Positions 22,480-34,852 of a stretch of DNA of 64,000 nt are shown here, piece by piece; within the stretch, counting starts at the first letter, position 1; each line of letters starts with the position of its first letter. The stretch is from Sequoia sempervirens (lineage: Eukaryota; Streptophyta; Pinopsida; Cupressales; Cupressaceae). The stretch spans positions 1 to 64,000 of the forward strand of contig VDFB02115049.1 in NCBI GenBank assembly GCA_007258455.2, in the 5' to 3' direction. The notes under the pieces were generated by a model. The model searched no databases. It worked only from the letters and a program-made list of their open reading frames with translations, and was not told the DNA's origin. Made by a program: the position numbers and the translations under genes.

Positions 22480-24119
22480 TGGTGTATGATAAACTCCAAG
22501 GTTTGCTTGCACTCTCCAACAAGAAGACTTCTCTATGCCTTCCACCAAGAACCTGACAATCTCTAGGCTCTGTCTTGACTTAGTTCATCAACTGAACCTT
22601 GCTTCAACTCTGTTCCAATAGTTTCAATCCTTGTGCTTAACCTTGGAGGACAAACACCTCTTGAATCTGCTCTCTTCTTCCAACACCTAGAAGGGTCTAG
22701 ATGCCAACTTCATCACCTTGCTTGAACTGCTTGCAGGGGAGCTAGAGACACTAATTTCTTGCATTTCACATCCAAATAAATGCATCTTGCTTGGTGTTCA
22801 ATCTTCAAATCACCCGCTTTCAAGAATTTTCCTTTGAAGTGGCCTAATCCTTGTAGCCCTTACCAGTCAGTTTTCTGACTTTTTCTCTCAAACTTGTCAA
22901 ATAACTTACCAATTAAAAGGCACTTCCTGACACCCTTTTTAGTCCTTTAAATCTTCCACAGGGTGTCAGACCTCTGTCCCAACCGTACGGTGGATTCCTA
23001 CAAACAAGGACAAAAAGGCTAGTAGACCTAATTCTTAGGGTTTCAATGTTGTCTCCTTCAAATCTACTTCTAGTGGATTGTTTGAAGTCTCAATCCCTTT
23101 GGCATGTAAAAACCTTACCTTACCCCACCTGGAATCGTACGGATTTCGTACAGTGGTCTCTTCCCCTGCCTAAGCTCTTCCAATTTTCACTTCCAAACTC
23201 CTAACCGGGTAGCTAGAACTCGCCTAGGGTTTGGTATTACAAACTCTTGCTTGGATCTCAAAGTTTCCTACTGCTACATATTTACAATGGACTGGCTCCC
23301 CTATCATTTCAAACTAATTGCAGGGAGATCCCGTGGTTAGTTCTTATGGGGGAGCCATTCTAAATCACACTACTCAAAACAAAGAAAAATAACAGTCTAC
23401 AATCTAATTTTGGAATTCAAATCAGTAAATCTACTCTAAGGAGCTTGAATGTAAAATGAAAATTACTCTAAAGTATGCTATGAACACAATTACAGTGTTG
23501 TTTCAGTATACACAAAGCCCTTGGTAACACTATTTCTCAAAACACACGGGATTTTTCAGAAAACACAGAATTCTGCCAAACTATCTTCTATTCCTTCACA
23601 CCAAAATTTGTTTACAATGATAACTGACTCCTTTCTACTAGCCACACCCCTATTTTGATGCCTTTCCCACATTCAAAGGAAGTTGATTGAGCACTTACCC
23701 TAATTTCTAGGGATTCCCAATGACAAGTAAGTTGCATGCAACCTAACAATGTTGCCATGCAACTTTGCAACATTTTTGCAACTCTTTCCATCATCCTACA
23801 TTTTAGGATCTCCAACTCCTTGCTTCGAACCATCAACTTCCTCAACTGCCTCTTGGAATCTTCTAACAACAAGGATATGATTAGCACACATTTTCTGCCC
23901 TACATTGCAACATAGGTTGTCTAAAGCTAATTTAAAGCAAAATGTAACAACATTGATTAACCTAGGATGTCCTAAGTCCTAGTGACTAACTCATCACACA
24001 AATACAAGACCTTCTAAGGTCCAAATCAAACACACAAACATCCTGACTTGGCTAAGGTCAGGTACAAGCCAAAATTGAAGACAAACAAGGTGGAGGTCAG
24101 CCTAGGTGCTCCTGCACCA
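22480..24119 (-). repeat. 3' LTR of element 3 (1640 bp)
   Basis: It matches 30296-31935 along its full length with the same length and with scattered, mostly transition-type differences. No long frame is present. Ends are TGGTGTATG and GCTCCTGCACCA. Confidence 0.95.
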
Positions 24120-24131
24120 TCCTCCCCAAAA
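24120..24131 (-). other. Polypurine tract of element 3
   Basis: TTTTGGGGAGGA on the minus strand, immediately before the LTR start TGGTGCAGG. Confidence 0.85.
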
Positions 24132-24140
24132 TAGAAGATT

Positions 24141-26010
24141 TCAATCCACCCTTGGATTGAGCAAGTTGAGATCAATGCCCATCTTTTTGAACTCTGCCTC
24201 CTTGATCCACACTGCATCTGCATCAGGTTGTCCATGCCTCTTGATCAGGTGTTCTTTATATTCTTGGGTCCTAGTTCTCTTGTAGACCCTGGTATCCAAG
24301 ATCTTATCAACTTGCTTGACTGCAGTGGAGGGTAGTTTGAGTTCTTCCACATCTTGGATGACTTCTTGGATGGTCTAATCCATGTTTGGTGGTGGTCCTT
24401 TGTAATGGACTAAGTCTACAACATTAAAAATAGGGGACAGTCCACTGTCATCTAGTAATTGCACCTTGAAAGCATTGCTTCCATACTTCTCCAAGATAGG
24501 ATAGGGACCTATCCTCTTCATTTGTAATTTATGAGGAACTCCTTTCTACAGTCTAGACTTGTTCAAATGCACCATTGCTAGGTCTCCAACATTGAATTGG
24601 ACTTCTTTCCTATGCTCATCCACCTTGACCTTATGTTTCATGGTGTTTTCTGCCAGTTTTTTTCTATCTGTCTCATGAATTTCCTACATTGCATAAGCAA
24701 AATCATCAGCATATCCACTTCCCTTGACTCCATCCTTCAACTCTCTCAGCTCATAAACACCTCTAGGATGTAGACCATAAACTATTTCAAAGGGACTCTT
24801 CCCTGTTGATCTGTTGATAGTATCATTATAGGCATATTCAGCTTGCCCAATAATCTGATCCCATTGTTGACCATACTCCTTGGTCAAGCATCTTAAGAGA
24901 TTTCCAAGTGTCCTATTCACAACTTCGGTCTGACCATCAGTTTGGGGATGGTATGCAGATCCAAAGGACAAATTGGTGCCCATTCTTTGCCAAAGATTCT
25001 TCCAAAAATGACTCATAAACTTAGTATCTCTATTTGATACAATGTTGATTGGTAAGCCATGAATCCGTATTATCTCTTTGAAGAAAAGAGAGGCTATTTG
25101 ACTGGCATCATTGGTTGTTTTGCATGGCACAAAGTGAGCCATTTTGCTGAATCTATCTACAACCACATAAACACTATCCATACCTTGTTTTGTCTTGGGT
25201 AAACCAACTACAAAGTCCATACTCAAACATTCCCATGGCCTAGTAGGGTTAGGCAGTGGCTGGTATAGGCCTGCATTTGAAGAAGTGCCTTTGGCCTTTT
25301 GACACACTACACAACTCTCCACATACCTTCTGACATCTAGATTCATTCTTGGCCAATAGTAAAACCTTTGACCTAGTTCCTGAGTTTTGGTGATCCCAAA
25401 ATGACCACTCAATGCACCATTATGCTTTTCTTGTATCAAGTTTTCCCTAATAGAACCTCTAGGAACACAAAGTTGATTTCCTTTAAACAAAAGTTCACTT
25501 TGCAAGGTATATTCAGCATATTTGCTATGGAAATGATTCTTGTATTCAGCACATACCTTATAAATGTCTGCAAAATCTTCATCATCTGCATATAGATCCC
25601 TGAAATGATCTATCCCCATGCTCTTCAACTGAATTTCCTGAATTGTGAGGACTCTTCTGCTCAAGGCATCTGCCACTTTGTTGAGAGCTCCTTTCTTGTG
25701 CTTGATATTGAAGGTGTAAGCTTGCAAGTACTCCACCCATTTCATATGTCTGTGACTCAACTTCTCTTGTGAATTCAGGAAACTGAGTGCTTGGTTGTCT
25801 GAATACACAATGAATTCCTTGGGAAGCAAATAATGCCTCCACTTCCTTAGTGCTTGGACCAATGCATACATCTCAAGGTCATAAGAAGAATACTTCTTCT
25901 TGGCTTCACTAATTTCTCGAGATGAAAATGCAGTGCGCCCTCTTGGTGAGAACGCTCAATAGCTACATTGCTTGCATCACATTCAATGGTGAATAGCTTC
26001 TCAAAAGCTT
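24141..26010 (-). pseudogene. RNase H, integrase and chromodomain of element 3
   Basis: RNase H begins with a damaged ECDASNVAI block, then the intact SDNQALSFL and HKKGALNKVADALSRR blocks. Integrase has an HHCC finger (HNGALSGHFGITKTQELG ... CVVCQ) and core blocks SMDFVVGLPK, IVSNRDTKF and TDGQTEVVNRTLGN. The second catalytic Asp (usually in SDRD) reads Asn; the Glu is intact. After a stop at 24684 the frame goes on through the GDLAMVHL and IGPYPILEKYG segments to a chromodomain-like tail (KILDTRVYKRTRTQEYKEHL, then DADAVWIKEAEF) ending at 24141. Chromodomains of this class are thought to guide integration to heterochromatin. A frameshift separates this part from RT. Confidence 0.9.
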
Positions 26011-26100
26011 GGTAACACCAAAATAGGTTGGTGGCTATCTTTCCTTCAACAACTCAAAACTCTTGTTAACTTGCTCATTCCACAAACTTTGGTTTCATTC

Positions 26101-27120
26101 TCAGCACCTTAATTTATCCAACATAGGAGCACAAATGGCAATAAATTGTCTTGAATTTTCTATAATGCGAGCAAGACCATGGAAGCTTCTTACCTCTGTT
26201 GCTGTCTTTGGAGTAGGCCAATTGAGGATAGCTTCCACTTTGCTACTGTCCATCTTCAAGTTGCCATGTGATAGCACAAATCCAAGGTACACCAGCTCTA
26301 TTTTGATGAACTCACACTTTTCCAAATTGATCATCAACTTCTCCTCCTACAGCTTCTTGAAAATCAACTCAATATGTTGGAGGTGCTCTTCTCTTGTTCT
26401 TCTATATATTAGTATATCATCAAGATACACTACTACAAACTTGCCAATGTAGTCTTTGAGGATTTCATTCATGAGTCTCATGAATTTGGAGGGGGCATTA
26501 GACAAGCCAAATGGCATAACTAGCCACTCATAAAGACCCTCATTGGTTTTGAAGGTTGTTTTCCACTCATCTCCCTCATGTATCCTAATTTGGTGATAAC
26601 CACTCTTTAAATCTATCTTGGTATAGTACCTGGCTCCACCTAGACAATCCATGAGATCTTCAATCCTTAGGGTAGGGAACCTATACCTGATGGTTATCTT
26701 GTTTATTTCCCTAGAATCAGTACAAAGCCTCCATTATCCTCCCTTTTTAGGTGCTAAGACAGTGGGTACTGCACATGGACTAATGCTTTTCCTAATGAGG
26801 CCTTGGTTGAGAAGTTCTTGAATCTGCCTAGCTATTTCCTCATTTTGTTGAGGTGTCATCTTGTAAGCTGCTTTGTTTGGAAGGGTAGCTCCTGGTATCA
26901 AGTCTATCCTATGACTTATGGCTCTTTTAGGAGGTAATGTTGCTGGTTGACCACTACTTACTATACCTTCATAGGTCTGCAACAAATTTTGTATCTCCTC
27001 AAGTAACTCTTGCTTTTCAGCTGCTTTCTCTTTGCTCTCCTCTCTTGGCTTGATCATCACTACATAGCCAACTCCTTCTCCTTCTTCCAAGGCTTCCAAG
27101 AACTCTTTTTCACCAACCAT
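26101..27120 (-). pseudogene. Reverse transcriptase of element 3
   Basis: This is a chromovirus RT. From the N-terminus it shows ISHRIDLIPGATLPNKAAY, then [71 protein letters not shown], the catalytic [10 protein letters not shown] and LEKCEF with LGFVLSHG. Stops fall at 26734 (a Trp codon in relatives) and 26347. The YLDD pair is intact. Confidence 0.92.
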
Positions 27121-27141
27121 AAGTAGCTTAGAACCTGCTGT

Positions 27142-28049
27142 CTACACCTTTGTATCTTCTAGCAAAGACTGAATTTTGTAGGTCACCTTATCTTTCTTGA
27201 AGGTATAGGAGTTCTTTGCTCCATCATGCACAGCTTGGTGGTCAAATTTCCATGGTCTACCTAGGAGCAAGTGGCATGCATCCATAGGTAACACATCACA
27301 CAAAACTTTTTCCTTGTACTTACCAATTGAAAACTCCACCCATGCTTGTTCATTCACTAAGACATGCTGACCTTTGTTGAGCCATGTGACCTTGTAAGGA
27401 TTGTTGTGGGGTATCCTTGTCAACTTCAACTTGCTGACTGCCTCCTCTGACACAATATTTTCAGTAGAACTTGAGTCAATGATGACTTTACACACTTTCC
27501 CCATCATCTTGCACTTTATCCTAAACAAGGACCTCCTTTGGCTTGGCTCTTCTTTAACCGGTTCCTTGATCAAAGTCCTCCTCATCATGAGGTTCTCACC
27601 TTCCTCTGAGTTCAATGGTACTTCAGGATGCTTATCTACTGCAGCTGTCTCATCTTGAATCAGGTTAGTTCTCTTATCTCCTCCATGAGAAGTACTACCT
27701 TTCTCTGGACATCTATAGGCCGGGTGTCCCAATTGGTTGCAATGGTAACATTTCATGTTGGTGAAGTAGCTGCCTCTTCCTTGTCCACCACTTCTTCCTC
27801 TAGGGCTGAAACCTCTTCCTCTACCACCTCTACTAGAGCTTCCTTCTTGCTGCTCAGAGTATTTGACTTCTCCTTGGGCTCTTGGTTTTGAACTTCTTCC
27901 ACTATAACCTCCTCTTTGTCCTCTGTTGTCTTTCCCTTTACCTCTACTTTTGGGGTTTTGCTCTTGCTTCTTTTTGCCTTTCTCCTCTATCTTCAAAGCC
28001 ATTTGATAGCATTGGCGACTATTTTGAAGTTTACTAAACTCATGTCTTC
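27142..28049 (-). pseudogene. Gag C-terminus (zinc knuckle) and protease of element 3
   Basis: After the insertion of the solo LTR the gag frame resumes (with a one-base slip near 28010). It has a Lys/Gln-rich basic stretch, Arg/Gly repeats (SSRGGRGRGFSPRGRSGGQG) and a CCHC zinc knuckle, CYHCNQLGHPAYRC. The protease follows: CKVIIDSSSTENIVS (usual DSGS reads DSSS) and the LLLGRPW block. It ends at a stop at 27142, 22 bases before the RT open frame and in the same reading frame, so it was one polyprotein. Confidence 0.88.
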
Positions 28050-28054
28050 TTGGA
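28050..28054. repeat. Target-site duplication TTGGA of the solo LTR, left
   Basis: TTGGA here and at 29517-29521. Removing the LTR and one copy rejoins the gag frame. Confidence 0.88.
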
Positions 28055-29516
28055 TGATGCATACAATAGCTTCTCTAAATGCTTCACTATTCCAACAAGA
28101 AACTTGATCACCCAACTCAACTCACACAACCAGACATGTTTGAAGGACTTGGGGATGCTGTGTACACTCTCAAAATGTCAAAACAAGACCAAATAACCTG
28201 ACTTTACACTCAAAAACTCCCATTCTTTCATCACTCTTACACAAGCCCATGCAACCTTGCAACATTGCCAAATAGGACAGTCAAAATAAAAAATTATTAA
28301 AGGCATTAACCAAACAATGAAATCAGGTTTTAGACTTCTAACAAGATCCCCCACAAGTTCCCAAAAGCACAGGATCAAACACCCAAAACAAATGTATCAA
28401 AAGATTGATTTACAAGCCATAAACAAGGCTTAACTAGGCATGTACAAGGAAGCTTTCAACTTGTCAAGGCACACCCCAACACCCCTAATGCCTTTAAAAG
28501 ACTCCAACAGGTTCCCCAAGACCCCTTTCACATATTTCATTCATTCTATTTCTTTAAAATACTCAGAAATCAAAAGAAAAGCTTACAAATGATCATTTTC
28601 TGGACTGTTTCAAGGTAAAACCAGACCTAGGGCATCACATAACTTTTGCAAAACTCCATTTTTCAATATGAAACAAATTTTAGAATGTAAAGAGTCCTAA
28701 ATCTACCAATCCACCAGTTTTTAGATTTTTCCCACGGTGGAAATGGGAATTACATCCATTTTGGTGACCAAACCCTTGTTTTGCAAGATTTCAGACCCAC
28801 TTTCACTAAAATTGATGTAACTTATTCAATTCTTAATGAAAACGAGAAAAATCACCACCAAAAGAAAGTAGATTCTTCCCTATTTCAAACCATTTCAATT
28901 TGGAGTCCGTACAATGATGTACCAGACCGTACCAAGCACGGGATCAGGAAAAAAATGCTGTAAAAAACAGAAAAAACAAAGTTTTCTTCTTATTAAATGC
29001 TTCAAAACTTCAAAACTGCCAACAACAGCCCAACCTCGACCCAAGGGAGGCTTCTTAAACTTGTTTCCCATCATTTACAACTGCCCTCAACTGATTTTTG
29101 AAGGAGGGAACCATTAGTTAATGAAATTACATCATTAATGCTGATTTTACGCCAAATTTCCTTATGACAACTTTGCATTTTGAAGCAACTTTGCAATCCT
29201 AAAGACCTAAGACCTTAGCAACCATTCAAATAACATTGAAACAGCCTTATTACATTTTCAAGACCCCAAACCTTGCACAATTACATAAAAATTCACATTT
29301 TTGCCTTCAAAGGCTACAAAAGCAACTTTTAGTGCAAGATTGCATTGTTGCATATTTTGACTCAAAACTCAAAAACTCACCCTAGATCTTGCTCAATGGT
29401 CTTGATTGACCTTATTAATGACTAAAAGACTCAAAAATACTAATTCTAACCTCCTAACAACAAATTTTCATTAAATGAGCGAAAATGGAGGATGAGGTGT
29501 AGGTGCTCTTGCACCA
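28055..29516 (-). mobile_element. Solo LTR inserted in gag of element 3
   Basis: A 1462-bp sequence with ends TGATGC... and ...GCTCTTGCACCA (plus strand) interrupts the gag frame. It is flanked on both sides by TTGGA (28050-28054 and 29517-29521). Its ends and parts of its interior resemble the LTR of element 3 itself (for example the CTCCAACAAGAA-type word near the left end and the AGGTGCTC.TGCACCA end), so it is a diverged relative. No internal genes are left: LTR-LTR recombination is the likely cause. Confidence 0.85.
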
Positions 29517-29521
29517 TTGGA

Positions 29522-30257
29522 TAGACCATTTGAGTCCATTTAAGTACCTTGCTAGCTTGATGCTTTCATCTTCAACCACCTTTGATCTTAGGCACAATTT
29601 TTGAAACTCCTCAGTGTATGTTTGGACATCCATATATTTCTGCCTAAGATTGTGTCTTCTCCTATGCAACTAAACTTCATAATCATCAGGGAGATAGGTT
29701 CGCCTTATCTTAGTTACCATTCCTCTCCATGAAACTATGGGACCTTTGCCTTCTTTCTCTCTTTCAGATTGTACAAACTTCCACCATGTGAGAGCTGCTC
29801 CTCTCAACATTGACTTGGCCACCTTTACCTTTTGGGCCTCTGTTATGCCATCACATTCAAAGTGATTTTCAATGCTCTCAATCCAGTCCACAACAGAATC
29901 AGGGTCCATTTGTCAACTTAAAAGTGGCACTCCTTCCAATGCCTTACCACTTAAAGCCTGCAATGCTTTTAGAAAGGGTTCTTCTGCAAGAACAGGGTTA
30001 GGCTTTGGAGCTTCCTCCTCCAAATCCTCTTCTTTTTCCTTGGCTTCCTATTCTTCTTTCTGCTCTATCTTGTCTTTCACTTTATCTGCTATCTCATGGA
30101 CTTCATCCAAGAGCTTCCCCACTTGAGATAGCCTTTCTCTCAGCAACCGGTTATCTTCCTCTTGCTCTTCTACCTTTTTAGCCAACTCAGCATTAGTCAC
30201 CATGGTTCTTTCCTCTGGTGTGTTCTCTCCTACTGACTCAGTGGGCTGCAACATCAA
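29522..30257 (-). pseudogene. Gag N-terminal part of element 3
   Basis: The frame opens near 30257, a few codons after the primer-binding site. It begins with a coiled-coil segment (AELAKKVEEQEEDNRLLRER), then an acidic stretch and the retrotransposon gag core: DSVVDWIESIENHFECDG, RGAALTWWKFVQ, KIRRTYLPDDYEV and YLNGLKWSIQ. Stops occur at 30048, near 29912 and at 29670. The core is cut at the Gln codon by the solo LTR. Confidence 0.88.
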
Positions 30258-30280
30258 TCACAAGCCTTGAATCAAATGTT

Positions 30281-30292
30281 GCTCTGATACCA
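30281..30292 (-). other. Primer-binding site of element 3 (tRNA-iMet type)
   Basis: TGGTATCAGAGC on the minus strand, the standard primer site complementary to the 3' end of plant initiator tRNA-Met, three bases inside the LTR end. Confidence 0.95.
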
Positions 30293-30295
30293 ATA

Positions 30296-31935
30296 TGGTG
30301 TATGATAAACTCCAAGGTTTGCTTGCACTCTCCAACAAGAAGACTTCTCTCTGCCTTCCACCAAGAACCTGACAATCTCTAGGCTCTGTCTTGACTTAGT
30401 TCATCAACTGAACCTTGCTTCAACTCTGTTCCAAGAGTTTCAATCCTTGTTCTTAACCTTGGAGGACAAACACGTCTTGAATCTACTCTCTTCTTCCAAC
30501 ACCTAGAAGGGTCTAGATGCCAACTTCATCACCTTGCTTGAATTGCTTGCAGGGGAGCTAGAGACACTGATTTCTTGCATTTCACATCCAAATGAATGCA
30601 TCTTGCTTGGTGTTCAATCTTCAAATCACTTGCTTTCAAGAATTTGCCTTTGAAGTGGCCTAATCCTTGTAGCCCTTACCAGTCAGTTTTCTGACTTTTT
30701 CTCTCAAACTTGTCAAATAACCTACCAATTAAAAGGCACTTCCTGACACCCTTTTTAGTCCTTTAAATCTTCCATAGGGTGTTAGACCTCTATCCCAACC
30801 GTACGGTGGATTCTTACAAACAAGGTCAAAAAGGCTAGTAGACCTAATTCTTAGGGTTTCAGTGTTGTCTCCTTCAAATCTACTTCTAGTGGATTGTTTG
30901 AAGTCTCAATCCCTTTGGCATGTAAAAACCTTACCTTACCCCACTTGGAACCATACAGATTTCGTATAGTGGTCTCTTCCCCTGCCTAAGCTCTTCCAAT
31001 TTTCACTTCCAAACTCCTAACCGGGTAGCTAGAACTCACCTAGGGTTTGGTATTACAAACTCTTGCTTGGCTCTCAAAGTTTCCTACTGCTACATATTTA
31101 CAATGGACTGGCTCCCCTATCATTTCAAACTAATTGCAGGGAGATCTCGTGGTTAGTTCTTATGGGGGAGCCATTCTAAATCACACTACTCAAAACAAAG
31201 AAAAATAATAGTCTACAATCTAATTTTGGAATTCAAATCAGTAAATCTACTCTAAGGAGCTTGAATGTAAAATGAAAATTACTCTAAAGTATGCTATGAA
31301 CACAATTACAGTGTTGTTTCAGTATACACAAAGCCCTTGGTAACAATGTTTCTCAAAACACACAGGATTTTTTAGAAAACACATAATTTTGCCAAACTGT
31401 CTTCTATTCCTTCACACCAAAATTTGTTTACAATGATAACTGACTCCTTTCTATGAGCCACACCCCTATTTTGATGCCTTTCCCACATTCAAAGGAAGTT
31501 GATCGAGCACTTACCCTGATTTCTAGGGATTCCCAATGACAAGTAAGTTGCATGCAACCTAACAATGTTGCCATGCAACTTTGCAACATTTTTGCAACTC
31601 TTTCCATCATCCTACATTTTAGGATCTCCAACTCCTTGCTTTGAACCATCAACTTCCTCAACTGCCTCTTGGCATCTTCTAACAACAAGGATATGATTAG
31701 CACACATTTACTACCCTACATTGCAACATAGGTTGTCTAAAGCTAATTTAAAGCAAAATGTAACAACATTGATTAACCTAGGATGTCCTAAGTCCTAGTG
31801 ACTAACTCATCACACAAATACAAGACCTTCTAAGGTCCAAATAAAACTCACAAACACCCTAACTTGGCTAAGGTCAGGTACAAGCCAAAATTGAAGACAA
31901 ACAAGGTGGAGGTCAGCCTAGGTGCTCCTGCACCA
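30296..31935 (-). repeat. 5' LTR of element 3 (1640 bp)
   Basis: Partner of 22480-24119 with identical length. I counted 23 substitutions in the first 700 bp. It would hold the promoter of the element; I could not pick a convincing TATA box. Confidence 0.95.
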
Positions 31936-31940
31936 TTGAG
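31936..31940. repeat. Target-site duplication TTGAG, right
   Basis: Same five bases as 22475-22479. Joining the flanks restores the protease/extra RNase H spacer seen in element 1 near 13225. Confidence 0.9.
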
Positions 31941-32541
31941 GTACACAGTCAACAAGCTATTTCATTCTTGGCTCTCTATACAATTTGACTTCCTGACCAT
32001 TCACAGGAATTGTAGCATAAGATAGATCAAATTGAACATTTCCTCCAACTGCTACTGTCCATTGTCTTGACAGAAGCATCCCAAACTGAAGAGGAGTATC
32101 AATCACTGTTATATCTATATTATAAGCCATCTGTGGATAAGTAGCTAGTTTGACTTCAACACCTCACATAATGCCAACCACAGGTACAAGTTTGTTATCC
32201 ATTGCATAGCACTTCCCTTCACATGTATCAACCCACATGCCAAGCTGCTTCATAACTCTTACTGGCATGATATTTATAGTAGCACCAGAGTCTATCATGA
32301 AATTTCTCAATAGTTTGTTGTTTATAAGCAATGTAGTGAAAAAAGGATCCACTTGAGGGGGAGTTGCTATCACATCACTAAAGAAGACTTCTAGGATATT
32401 TAATTTCTCTTTCCTATTGACTCCTTTAATAGCTACACTATTCTCAGAATTCTCATGTTTTTCATTTCCATTTCTTAGCAATTGAACAATAGTGTGCCTA
32501 TATTCTTTTATTTTCATCATTTCAAGTAGTGGGACAGACAT
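31941..32541 (-). pseudogene. Protease of element 2
   Basis: This is a retropepsin domain with MIDSGATINIMP, preceded by PPQVDPFFTTLLINNKLLRN and followed by RVMKQLGMWVDTCEGKCYAMD. The C-terminal part continues past a stop at 32164 to the insertion point of element 3. It has only one copy of the 35-codon block that is doubled in element 1. The gag-side frame is shifted near 32800. Confidence 0.85.
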
Positions 32542-32759
32542 CTTTACCTAGGATAATGCCTGAGTGAAGTCAAAAGAGGAGCCTTCCACCTTAACAGCCT
32601 TCTTTAGTTCTGGCATTTCTCCTTTGTTTTCTTCTTTTTCCTTTTTATTAAGCTGGTCAAGCTTCTGTATCTCTTTGTGTAATTCCTTCGCTTCCTCTTT
32701 TTGGACAAGCTTCTGTTCACTTTTATCATGCTATTTATTTTCTTATTTCTTCACAATTC

Positions 32760-34693
32760 CTTGAGTCACCTTCTGATCTTTCATAAAAATTTCTAGGGAC
32801 ACCTTCCTTCTCATTTACTGTTCTATTTCTCAACCAGTATTTACTTTTTGCCTCCTCAATAGCAGTAACAGTTAGTCTTTCTATTTCCTCTTTGGTGAGT
32901 CTTCTAATACTACATTGTGTAGGCGCCTCAACTGAATGTGGCTATGTATAATCTTCTTCAGAATCAAAAAAGATCTGTTGTTCAGCCATATGGACATTAT
33001 ACTTCTGATTTGAAACATCATACTCATAACCTTCATCCTCTAAAGATGAGTATCCTTCCTCAGCATGGTAAAAAGTGTTTGAAGTCAAATAAACCTTGTG
33101 ATCCTCTCCATTATTTTCCATCAACATTCCCTCTTCTTGCATCCTTTGAGCTACAACACAATAGTCTGGAGAATGTGGTTTATCACAAGCTTCACAGAAG
33201 TAATTATTACTCACCATGTAAGTTCCCTTCTTACTCAATGGATCAGGAGTCTCCTTGTTTCTTGGCCTAGCTATTATAGGTTTTCCATCCTTCTAGTCTA
33301 TATTATATGGCATGTCATGCAACCTTGGCCTTTCATTTGTGTATGTGTTCTCCTGTCTGTACTGATAATTATTGCTTTGCTAAGGAGCCCTAGGGTTATC
33401 TCTTTTATTGACTATACTTGCAGCCTTCCTATTGTTTTCAATTGTAAGTGCTATCTTCTGAGCTTTAGCCAGATCTCTTGGAGACCCTCTTCTTAGTTCA
33501 TACCTTGTTTTAGGATCAAATGCATTTAAAAAAACACTCAATGCTATAGAATCTGGCAACCTTGATCCAGGAGTTACTTTAGTCTGCAACTTGTTGAATC
33601 TTCAGTTGAAATCATAAATTGAATCATTTTGATTTTTCTGAATTCGCATCAATTCATGAAGAGCTGCATCTGGTTCATTTAGATTCCCATATTGCTCTAG
33701 GAATATGTCCTTGAATATTTGGAGAGAATTAATTGAGAGTGCTGGCAAGCTGTTGAACCAATCCCTAGCATCCTCAAGAAGTGACATCATAAATAGCCTC
33801 ATATGTAAATCTTCATATGGCACACCTATGTCTTGGATGAACACATTGAAATTCTTTAAATGTTCTTTAGCAATAATTGCATTACTCCCTATAAACTTAG
33901 GTACCAGACCTCTCCAGCTGCCATCCATAGGGTAAGGATATAACTGAAACCCTGCTAAATCAAATTGTCTGATCATTGCTGCATACTGGTGAGGGGGAGG
34001 AATAGGTGGGTACTGATATTGGTTCATAGGATTATTGTATTGTGCATTATGCTGTGGCACATTATGCTAACCAGGAGGTGGATGTATATTGGTATGTTGT
34101 GTGGGAATATGAGGGGGATGATTTGGCTACCTATAATGATTTTCTATCTGATGGTGAGGAGACACAAGTGGATCAGAAGGCCCTGCACTATGATTACCCT
34201 ACTTATGAGGTGGTACATACTTTGGGGGGTAATCAGCTATCTGAGAAGTAATTTGGGCTTTCAGCAATGCAGCCCTTAGTTCCTCTATCTCCTTCCTCTA
34301 TGATTCAAACTGTGCTCTTACTTCGTCAGGAAGCTCATGATCAACAAAGTTTTTTTGGTTACCCTCCATCTTTTGATCATATTCATGCTGAATTATGATT
34401 TGTTCAGCCTCTAGTTCAGCTCTAAACTCAGCCTGTTTCTAAGGATCAAGAAAAGAAAAAGGATTTATTTGATCTTCTGGAGTATAAGGCTCTGCACTTG
34501 AATTGTTTCTCCATGTATCATAGCGATCATATGTTTCACAATGTGCTTTTGATACTTTGTCTTTATCTGTTAGGCACATATCCTCACTTATCCCTTTTCC
34601 CTTATCAACCTTGTTATCTTTGTGTGTCCACTTATTGCTACCAATAAGAGCTCCAGTATGACCTCCCCTATATTGAGACCTTCTTCTGTTCAT
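32760..34693 (-). pseudogene. Gag of element 2
   Basis: It starts at the ATG at 34693 (MNRRRSQYRGGHTG), homologous to the gag of element 1. Blocks: basic N-terminus, Pro/Gln/Tyr spacer, gag core (GVPYEDLHMRLFMMSLLEDARDW, NSLQIFKDIFLEQYGNL, DPKTRYELRRG), zinc knuckle CEACDKPHSPDYC and an acidic tail. It has fewer stops than element 1, with clean stretches 33602-34060 and 33380-33589. Confidence 0.82.
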
Positions 34694-34831
34694 GTTTGCA
34701 ATGCTGCAAAATTTTTGTCAGAGTCGCCACTCACTTTTGTCAAAAATGAGAAAATACTTGATGCTTCTTATTCCTAGCGGAGTCTGTATAAAGTTTCTGA
34801 CTCTATGATTAAGGCGTTGATTCTGAATGTA

Positions 34832-34849
34832 TCCCCAACAAAGTCACCA
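34832..34849 (-). other. Primer-binding site of element 2
   Basis: TGGTGACTTTGTTGGGGA on the minus strand, the element 2 form of the site at 16287-16304, with three C-to-T/G-to-A type changes. Three bases separate it from the LTR. Confidence 0.75.
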
Positions 34850-34852
34850 ATT

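Larger units (their letters stand above)
22480..31935 (-). mobile_element. Element 3: complete chromovirus (Ty3/gypsy with chromodomain)
   Basis: It has two LTRs of 1640 bp each, termini TGGTG...CACCA, TSD TTGAG, an initiator-tRNA-Met type primer-binding site at 30281-30292 and a polypurine tract at 24120-24131. Order on the minus strand is gag (split by a solo LTR), protease, RT, RNase H, integrase, chromodomain. It is inserted in element 2. LTR divergence is about 40-45 differences over 1640 bp by my count, so it is not very recent. Confidence 0.95.

Noticed and set aside
30281..30292. Fragment of a tRNA-Met gene
   Set aside because: Only the 12-base complement of the tRNA 3' end is present, next to an LTR, so it is a primer-binding site.
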